From positions 1-5,625 of the forward strand of contig SLKF01000189.1 of the NCBI GenBank assembly GCA_007134725.1: DNA of 5,625 bases, read 5' to 3'. Below the pieces are notes generated by a model. It saw only the letters and a program-made list of their open reading frames with translations. It did no database searches and had not been told where the DNA came from. This document shows, one piece after another, positions 1 through 5,625 of this stretch (position 1 is its first letter; every line of letters starts with the position of its first letter). This DNA comes from Clostridiales bacterium. Lineage in GTDB: Bacteria > Bacillota > Clostridia > Peptostreptococcales > T1SED10-28. The position numbers were made by a program, and so were the translations under genes.

Positions 1-2370
1 GACCTGGGTTTTTATCTTTTTCAATTGCCCCTCTACAATCAAATCATCAGCAGTTTATTTGGAATTATTTTAGCCTTGATCATGTTAACCGTTATTTTCT
101 ACGGATTGATGTTTGTTCTTCGAAAACCCACCTTATATGCGGCCAAGGAGGACCTAAACTTTCGTAGCAGTTTTATGACGAAATTTTTAAAGCTGACCCT
201 AAAGCAGATGATGGTAGTGGGAATTTTAAGTTTTGCCCTTCTGGCCCTGCAGTTTTATTTTATGGGCTTTGATATTTTAAGATCTTCCGAAGGACTGATT
301 CATGGAGCAGGATACACGGATATCCATGTAAGACTGCCGGTACTTCGGGTGCAAATGGTGGCCTCTCTTGTAGCTGCAGCCCTGATTTTTTACGGCTATC
401 ATAAGAAAAAAATCAAAGTGGCTCTTAGCGGTCCCGTGTTAATTATCCTTATCGGAGTGGTGGGTGGTCTGATTGCAGCCGGGGTACAGCAGTTTAGCGT
501 AACCCCCAATGAGCTCAATCGGGAATACCCTTACATCGAACATAATATTGCCTTTACACAAGGGGCTTATGGAATCGATGAGATCCAAAAACGGGAATTT
601 GCCGCGGATAATGATTTGACCTTAAGTGATATTCGAAACAACCCGGGAACCATTGATAATATAAGAATTCACGATCATCGTCCGACCTTAGAGACCTACA
701 ATCAGATCCAGGCCATACGGCTGTATTACCGATTTGTGGATGTGGATATAGATCGATACGAAATTGACGGGGAATACAAACAAGTATTTTTAGGACCTCG
801 AGAGCTGGATCTGGAAAGACTGGGAGAAAATGCCCGGGCTTCCTGGATCAATCGACACCTTAGATATACCCACGGCAATGGGGTGGTGGTATCCCCGGTC
901 AATCGTGTGACCTCTGAAGGACAACCGGATATGGTTGTGGGCAATATTCCCCCAAGCACCGATACGAATTTAACCGTGGAACGTCCGGAAATCTATTTTG
1001 GAGAATTGACCGATCACTATATTATCGTGAATACGGAAGAAGAAATTGAAATTGACATTTCGGATTTGGACGCAGAGGATATCGGCGAAGAAGACATTGA
1101 TAATTTTGAAGGGATTTACGGCGGCACTGCGGGGATTGATTTAACTCTTGGGAACCGTTTTCTCTATGCTATGAGATACCGCAGCATGAAAATCCTGTTA
1201 AACGATGAAATTCGAGAAGGAAGTAAAATTGTGTACGACCGAAATATAATGGACCGGGTACAAAAAATCGCACCCTTTGTTCAGTATGATGATGATCCTT
1301 ATATGGTTATTAATGAAGGAAGGCTCTATTGGATTATTGACGGCTACACCACCAGCAGCAATTTTCCCTATGCCACTCCTTATGCGGTAAACAACCATAA
1401 TTACATTCGGAATTCTGTCAAGATCGTGGTGGATGCCTATAACGGAGGGGTGGATTACTATATTTCCGATCCCGAGGATCCCATCATCAAAACCTATGAA
1501 TCCATTTATCCGGTATTGTTTCAAGATATGGAAGAGATGGAAAGCGGACTTCAGAATCATATCCGATATCCCCATTACTATTTTGATCTGCAAACAGAAG
1601 TCTATCGAACCTATCACATGACGGAACCCGGTGTGTTTTATGATCAGGGGGATTTATGGAATATTGCAGAGGAACGTTATCGAGGGGATGTGCAACCGGT
1701 GGAGTCCCACTATATGATTCTAAGACTTCCGGAAGAAGAGGAGGAAGAATTTATTCTTTCTCGAATGTATACGCCAAAGGACCTTCGAAACATGACAGCC
1801 ATGCTGGTGGCCAGAAATGACGGCGAAGCTTATGGAGAACTGATTCTTTATGATTTTCCCAGGGACCGAAATATTTATGGACCCATGCAAATCGAAAATC
1901 GTATTGATCAGCGTTCGGATATATCCGAGAGTTTCTCCCTTTGGGATCAGGGAGGATCCACGGTAATTCGGGGAAACTTGATGGTCATTCCCATCGAAAA
2001 TTCCATCCTTTACGTGGAACCCATTTACCTTGCGGCGGAGGGGGGCCAAAGTCTTCCCGAGGTCAAACAGGTAATTGTGGCTTATGGAGATCAGGTAGTG
2101 ATGTATCCTACCCTGGAAGAAGGCCTGAATGCCATTTTTGCCGATCGATTAGGAGAGATGGAAGAGGACTTGGAAGAAGCCATTGATGAAGAAACCTCTG
2201 AAGAGGTGCTGGAGGAATTTCTCAATCTTCAGGAGTTAATTCAAGAAGCCAATGATACCTTGGATGCAGCCAACGAATCTCTTCGACAAGGAAACTGGCA
2301 GGAATATGGAGAGTATATGGACAGGCTTGAAGAAATCCTTCAGGAAATGGCGGAAAGAGACCTCTTGTAA
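1..2370 (+). CDS. UPF0182 family (COG1615) integral membrane protein, 5' end outside window
   Basis: This is a 789-residue C-terminal part of a UPF0182 protein, a family of unknown biochemical function found in Firmicutes, Actinobacteria and Cyanobacteria. The frame is open to base 1 and reads DLGFYLFQLP, a conserved segment before a family transmembrane helix, so the true start lies upstream; the TTG at 25 is an internal leucine codon. Four hydrophobic helices are visible at fragment residues of about 16-40, 69-90, 116-133 and 139-161. A large, probably extracytoplasmic domain follows. Family-like motifs include NELNREYPYIEHNI, RPTLETYNQIQ, NRHLRYTHGNGVV, RPEIYFGE, IAPFVQYDDDPY, NYIRNSVKIVVDAYNGGVDY, HIRYPHYYFDLQ, YGPMQIENRI, VIRGNLMVIPI and LYVEPIYL. 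Residues from about 716 to the end are a Glu-rich, probably helical tail containing ANESLRQGNWQEYGEYMDRL, a typical C-terminus for the family. Full-length members are about 900 residues or more, so roughly 120-150 residues and further N-terminal helices are probably missing. Family assignment is firm; the role is unknown. Confidence 0.95.
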   Translation, partial: DLGFYLFQLPLYNQIISSLFGIILALIMLTVIFYGLMFVLRKPTLYAAKEDLNFRSSFMTKFLKLTLKQMMVVGILSFALLALQFYFMGFDILRSSEGLIHGAGYTDIHVRLPVLRVQMVASLVAAALIFYGYHKKKIKVALSGPVLIILIGVVGGLIAAGVQQFSVTPNELNREYPYIEHNIAFTQGAYGIDEIQKREFAADNDLTLSDIRNNPGTIDNIRIHDHRPTLETYNQIQAIRLYYRFVDVDIDRYEIDGEYKQVFLGPRELDLERLGENARASWINRHLRYTHGNGVVVSPVNRVTSEGQPDMVVGNIPPSTDTNLTVERPEIYFGELTDHYIIVNTEEEIEIDISDLDAEDIGEEDIDNFEGIYGGTAGIDLTLGNRFLYAMRYRSMKILLNDEIREGSKIVYDRNIMDRVQKIAPFVQYDDDPYMVINEGRLYWIIDGYTTSSNFPYATPYAVNNHNYIRNSVKIVVDAYNGGVDYYISDPEDPIIKTYESIYPVLFQDMEEMESGLQNHIRYPHYYFDLQTEVYRTYHMTEPGVFYDQGDLWNIAEERYRGDVQPVESHYMILRLPEEEEEEFILSRMYTPKDLRNMTAMLVARNDGEAYGELILYDFPRDRNIYGPMQIENRIDQRSDISESFSLWDQGGSTVIRGNLMVIPIENSILYVEPIYLAAEGGQSLPEVKQVIVAYGDQVVMYPTLEEGLNAIFADRLGEMEEDLEEAIDEETSEEVLEEFLNLQELIQEANDTLDAANESLRQGNWQEYGEYMDRLEEILQEMAERDLL

Positions 2371-2419
2371 TAAGATAGGGGAATAACGTCGAAATATTCA
2401 AAAAATATGCAAAAATAGC

Positions 2420-2448
2420 TTGTCAGTGACCCAAAATTATGATAAAAT
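2420..2448 (+). promoter_or_regulatory. sigma-A type promoter for the serS T-box transcript
   Basis: A -35 box TTGTCA (2420-2425, 5/6 match to TTGACA) is followed by a 17-base spacer and a -10 box TAAAAT (2443-2448, 5/6 match to TATAAT). A TG dinucleotide at 2440-2441 gives an extended -10 (TGATAAAAT). Transcription would begin near 2454-2456, only about ten bases before the first paired segments of the T-box leader, which is the usual geometry for T-box genes. This is inferred from sequence match and position. Confidence 0.75.
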
Positions 2449-2638
2449 ACACTTTAATTATAGACTACTGTGAAGGGAAAAAGTAAATCCCAAAGGTCTT
2501 TAGAGAGTCGATGGTCGCTGGAAATCGATGACCCAAAGGATTGAATCCGTCCTGGAGTATTGGGGTAATGCCCAAGGGCTTGCAGTCCTTATTCTGCATC
2601 GAGTGGATTTTAAGCAGAAAGTACGCTTGAAATCAATT

Positions 2639-2669
2639 AGGGTGGCAACGCAGATCAACTTCTGTCCCT
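2639..2669 (+). promoter_or_regulatory. T-box antiterminator element with 7-base tRNA-binding bulge
   Basis: Helix A1 pairs AGGG (2639-2642) with CCCU (2666-2669). The bulge UGGCAAC occupies 2643-2649. Helix A2 pairs GCAGA (2650-2654) with UCUGU (2661-2665) around a UCAACU loop. The first four bulge bases, UGGC, are complementary to GCCA, the 3' end of a tRNA with discriminator G73 as is usual in tRNA-Ser. The family consensus for the bulge is UGGNACC; here the sixth base is A instead of C. The 3' strand of this element (2661-2669) overlaps the terminator 5' strand, so the two folds exclude each other. Confidence 0.88.
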
Positions 2670-2691
2670 TTACCGGGATGGGAGTTTTTTT
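2657..2691 (+). terminator. Regulated intrinsic terminator of the serS T-box
   Basis: AACUUCUGUCCC (2657-2668) can pair over 12 bp with GGGAUGGGAGUU (2675-2686), with three G-U pairs, around the hexaloop UUUACC. It is followed by a run of seven U (2685-2691), the first two of which lie in the stem. This is the default OFF structure when tRNA-Ser is charged. It shares 2661-2668 with the antiterminator. Because no other terminator is visible after the UPF0182 stop codon at 2370, it may also end transcripts arriving from upstream. Confidence 0.92.
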
Positions 2692-2693
2692 AA

Positions 2694-4037
<1,344 letters not shown>

Positions 4038-4059
4038 GGTTAAAAATAAATGGGAATAC

Positions 4060-4096
4060 AAAAAAGGTAAGGGATTTTCATCCCTTACCTTTTTTT
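4060..4096. terminator. Strong bidirectional intrinsic terminator between convergent genes
   Basis: A perfect 15-bp inverted repeat, 4060-4074 against 4081-4095, encloses the loop TTTTCA. The core stem GGTAAGGGA/TCCCTTACC is flanked by six A on the left and a run of seven T on the right (4090-4096). On the plus strand it ends the serS transcript 22 bases after the stop codon. On the minus strand the left A run becomes a U tract, so it should also end the transporter transcript, whose stop codon lies about 45 bases before it. Confidence 0.95.
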
Positions 4097-4140
4097 AGAC
4101 TTTAAAGATTATTAATTGAATAGTGAAAGGCTATAAAAAC

Positions 4141-5334
4141 TTAAAATTCAGCTTCGACGGGCTCCGCCGCGGTTTCTTTTTTGTCAACAAAAGAGTCAAT
4201 AAATAAGGCAATGGCTCCGTCTCCGGTTACGTTGCAAGCAGTTCCAAAGCCGTCTTGGGCCATGTATAAGGCAATCATTAATCCCAGTTGTGCTTCTGTA
4301 AAGCCCAGGATGGTGCCTAGGAGCCCAAGGGCAGCCATTACTGCTCCCCCGGGAACACCGGGAGCCGCTACCATGGTTACCCCGAGTAAAACAATAAAGG
4401 GTAAGAATTCTAGGAATTGCGGCGTTTGATCCCCAATAATCAATACGGCTACAGCGCATGCCACTAAAGTAATGGTACTACCGGCTAAATGGATCGTTGC
4501 GGAAAGGGGAATAACAAAATCCGCAACCCGTTCACTAACCCCGTTAGACTTGGCACTTCGAAGGGTTACCGGAATGGTTGCAGCACTGGACATGGTTCCG
4601 AGGGCAGTAGTGTAGGCCGGAATCATTTTCTTTATCGCGGAAAATGGATTTTTCCCGGTCCGGGTTCCTGCAATGGTGTACTGGATGATTAAATAACCCA
4701 GATGCATAAGAATAATTAAAACGAAAACCTGTCCAAACACTTGAAGGGTTCGGAAGGCTTCTCCGGAAGACGCCATGTCTGCAAAAATTCCAGCAATATG
4801 AATTGGTAAGAAAGGAATAATAACTTTTTTGATAAAACCGACGATGACAGTTCGGAATTCTTCCATAAAATTAAAGAAGACTTCCTGGGCTTTTTCATGA
4901 CGTAAAAAGTTGATGCCAAGACCAAAAATAAAAGCGGTTACCAGAGCGGTCATAACTCCCATAATGGGGGGAATGCTTAACTCTAAAAAGGGTGTTAATC
5001 CTACAGCATCAGGATCTCCCGCCGCGCCGTCAGCAATAATTCTTGGAATAATGGCAATGGAAATAAAGAAAGCTACAATCCCTGCCGCTAAGGTAGAAAG
5101 GTAGGCAATCCCGGCGGTACCGGCTAACAATTTTCCAGCTTTTGAGCCAAGTTCTGCAATACCGGGGATAATGAAACCTAAAATGATTAAGGGTACGATG
5201 TAACCCAGAAGTCCACCGAAAATATGGGTAAAGGTATAAAGCAGTCTTCCTACCCACTCCGGAAAAAACAGACCAATGAGAACACCGGAAATGATACCAA
5301 TAATCAGTCGAGGTAATAAACCGATCTTTTTCAT
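4141..5334 (-). CDS. SDF/DAACS-family cation symporter (glutamate-transporter fold), probable amino acid or carboxylate transporter
   Basis: A 397-residue membrane protein of the sodium:dicarboxylate symporter family (TC 2.A.23). Hydrophobic segments at about 5-23, 37-58, 70-97, 117-143, 157-178, 195-220, 266-298 and 347-380, plus two re-entrant hairpins, match the GltPh architecture. HP1 carries SSAAT at 249-253 followed by IPVTLRSAK. TM7 carries IPLSATIHLAGS (275-286). HP2 carries APGVPGG (324-330). TM8 carries QDGFGTACNVTGD (360-372). Aligned by eye to GltPh, Asp361, Thr365, Asn368 and Asp372 correspond to the conserved D394, T398, N401 and D405. The side-chain carboxylate-binding R397 is Gly364, and the NMDGT motif is HLAGS. 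These changes argue against glutamate or aspartate as substrate and suggest altered ion coupling; a neutral amino acid is plausible but unproven. The start is ATG at 5334 with AAGGAGA upstream. It is a single-gene unit, convergent with serS. Confidence 0.92.
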   Translation of the reverse strand: MKKIGLLPRLIIGIISGVLIGLFFPEWVGRLLYTFTHIFGGLLGYIVPLIILGFIIPGIAELGSKAGKLLAGTAGIAYLSTLAAGIVAFFISIAIIPRIIADGAAGDPDAVGLTPFLELSIPPIMGVMTALVTAFIFGLGINFLRHEKAQEVFFNFMEEFRTVIVGFIKKVIIPFLPIHIAGIFADMASSGEAFRTLQVFGQVFVLIILMHLGYLIIQYTIAGTRTGKNPFSAIKKMIPAYTTALGTMSSAATIPVTLRSAKSNGVSERVADFVIPLSATIHLAGSTITLVACAVAVLIIGDQTPQFLEFLPFIVLLGVTMVAAPGVPGGAVMAALGLLGTILGFTEAQLGLMIALYMAQDGFGTACNVTGDGAIALFIDSFVDKKETAAEPVEAEF

Positions 5335-5340
5335 AATATC

Positions 5341-5347
5341 TCTCCTT
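5341..5347 (-). promoter_or_regulatory. Ribosome binding site of the SDF transporter
   Basis: Read on the minus strand, AAGGAGA lies before the ATG at 5334 with seven bases between GGAG and the start codon. It supports that start over any internal methionine. Confidence 0.88.
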
Positions 5348-5386
5348 TTTTATAAATTTTATAATCTAAAAAGTCTATTAATCCTT

Positions 5387-5415
5387 ATTTTATAGAAGAA
5401 TGAAAGGAGTTGCAA
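5387..5415 (-). promoter_or_regulatory. Candidate promoter of the SDF transporter
   Basis: On the minus strand, TTGCAA (5415-5410, 4/6 match to the -35 consensus) is followed by a 17-base spacer and TAAAAT (5392-5387, 5/6 match to the -10 consensus). An overlapping TATAAA at 5394-5389 gives a 15-base spacer alternative. The predicted 5' untranslated region is about 45 bases, with no room for a T-box or another large riboswitch. The region is AT-rich, so chance matches are possible. Confidence 0.5.
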
Positions 5416-5513
5416 TAGGCAAAACTAGATAAAATAAACTTTATGAATAAAAGTGGTATCCCTTAGAAAAAGAAGGGTTCTCTTTGCACGTAAAATTATT
5501 GCAAATAAAAATC

Positions 5514-5542
5514 TTGACAATATCCCAAAAAGGTTTTACTAT
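5514..5542 (+). promoter_or_regulatory. Promoter of the rightmost gene (probable tadA)
   Basis: A perfect -35 box TTGACA (5514-5519) is followed by a 17-base spacer and TACTAT (5537-5542, 4/6 match to TATAAT, a common variant in low-GC Gram-positives). Transcription would start near 5549, leaving a leader of about 37 bases before the GTG at 5586. It is divergent from the transporter promoter. Confidence 0.8.
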
Positions 5543-5567
5543 AGGAGAGGATGAAAATCCGGTTATG

Positions 5568-5575
5568 AAAAGGAG
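5568..5575 (+). promoter_or_regulatory. Ribosome binding site selecting the GTG start at 5586
   Basis: AAAAGGAG ends ten bases before GTG 5586. The in-frame ATG at 5565 has only GGAGAGG (5544-5550) upstream at 14 bases, which is too far and overlaps the expected transcription start, so GTG 5586 is preferred. Confidence 0.65.
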
Positions 5576-5585
5576 CAGGATCTTT

Positions 5586-5625
5586 GTGGATGAGTATTAT
5601 ATGGGACTGGCGTTAGAGGAAGCAA
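5586..5625 (+). CDS. tadA: Start of a cytidine-deaminase-fold protein, probably tRNA adenosine deaminase TadA (3' end outside window)
   Basis: Only 13 codons are visible, reading (M/V)DEYYMGLALEEA. This matches the usual N-terminus of TadA, which converts adenosine to inosine at the wobble position of tRNA-Arg(ACG). RibD, the riboflavin deaminase/reductase, starts very similarly (DEYYM-x-x-ALELA), so it is the main alternative. ALEEA favours TadA, as does the frequent proximity of serS and tadA in Firmicutes. No FMN riboswitch is visible upstream, which weakly argues against a ribD operon. The catalytic HAE and PCxxC motifs lie beyond the window. The start is taken as GTG 5586 on ribosome-site spacing; ATG 5565 would add MKRSRIF. 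Confidence 0.62.
   Translation, partial: MDEYYMGLALEEA

Larger units (their letters stand above)
2462..2691 (+). promoter_or_regulatory. T-box riboswitch, serine-specific (UCC specifier), upstream of serS
   Basis: The leader folds by hand into the main parts of a T-box. Lower Stem I pairs UACU 2466-2469 with AGUA 2556-2559 and AGGG 2474-2477 with UCCU 2550-2553. The specifier loop has AGUA (2482-2485) opposite GAA (2543-2545), the S-turn (loop E) signature, followed directly by UCC (2546-2548) and a purine. Above it, AAUCC 2486-2490 pairs with GGAUU 2538-2542 and GGUC 2495-2498 with GACC 2530-2533. Next comes an AGAGAG bulge, then UCGAU 2508-2512 paired with AUCGA 2524-2528 closing the distal loop GGUCGCUGGAA. 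Further hairpins are UUGGG/CCCAA (2560-2575), UGCAG/CUGCA (2581-2598) and a 10-bp stem at 2606-2615/2625-2634. The antiterminator and terminator follow. UCC is a serine codon and the UGGC bulge can pair with a GCCA tRNA end, both matching tRNA-Ser(GGA). Uncharged tRNA-Ser should permit read-through into serS. Confidence 0.93.

Noticed and set aside
25..27. TTG as the start codon of the UPF0182 gene
   Set aside because: The frame is open upstream to base 1 and those codons read DLGFYLFQ, a conserved family segment, and there is no ribosome binding site before the TTG.
1198..1617. 139-codon minus-strand open frame inside the UPF0182 gene
   Set aside because: It lies wholly within a well-supported coding gene, has no recognisable domain or ribosome site, and is best explained as a shadow frame.
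5460..5477. Hairpin CCCTT/AAGGG with an eight-base loop in the divergent intergenic region
   Set aside because: It has only five pairs and no proper U tract on either strand, so it is too weak to call a terminator or regulatory element.
5410..5504. Two TTGCAA self-complementary hexamers (5410-5415 and 5499-5504) as a paired operator
   Set aside because: They are 89 bases apart, only six bases long, in AT-rich DNA, and one doubles as the candidate -35 box; chance is sufficient.
5416..5585. FMN riboswitch or T-box upstream of the rightmost gene
   Set aside because: No conserved core of either is present, and the perfect TTGACA promoter at 5514 leaves a leader of only about 37 bases.

Overview
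The window reads as a chromosomal housekeeping segment from a low-to-moderate GC Gram-positive bacterium of the Clostridia type. The evidence is a T-box leader on an aminoacyl-tRNA synthetase gene, strong AGGAGG-type ribosome binding sites, TTGACA/TATAAT-like promoters with 17-base spacers, and a UPF0182 membrane protein. I cannot place it more finely; an alkaliphilic or salt-adapted clostridium is a guess based only on the acidic UPF0182 ectodomain.

Layout, left to right. Positions 1-2370 (+) hold the C-terminal five-sixths or so of a UPF0182 (COG1615) membrane protein whose reading frame runs off the left edge. Positions 2371-2759 hold a promoter and a complete T-box riboswitch: Stem I with a UCC serine specifier, further stems, an antiterminator, and an overlapping intrinsic terminator. 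It controls serS (2760-4037, +), a full-length seryl-tRNA synthetase. A strong, apparently bidirectional terminator at 4060-4096 separates serS from a convergent gene at 4141-5334 (-). That gene encodes an SDF/DAACS-type (glutamate transporter fold) symporter whose substrate and sodium-site residues differ from the glutamate/aspartate members. Positions 5335-5585 form a divergent promoter region. At 5586 the first 13 codons of a (+) gene appear, most likely tadA (tRNA adenosine deaminase), cut by the right edge.

How the parts work together. The T-box should sense uncharged tRNA-Ser(GGA): the UCC specifier reads the anticodon, and the UGGC bulge can pair with a GCCA acceptor end, which fits the G73 discriminator usual for tRNA-Ser. 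Serine starvation would then raise serS expression. No clear terminator lies between the UPF0182 gene and the T-box, so the riboswitch terminator may also end or gate read-through transcripts from upstream. The transporter has its own promoter and no visible T-box, so a link to serine supply is only a hypothesis.

I see no mobile element, CRISPR array, rRNA or tRNA gene, and no obviously new multi-gene system. The observations most worth a second look are the non-consensus base in the otherwise textbook T-box bulge and the altered ion/substrate motifs of the transporter.
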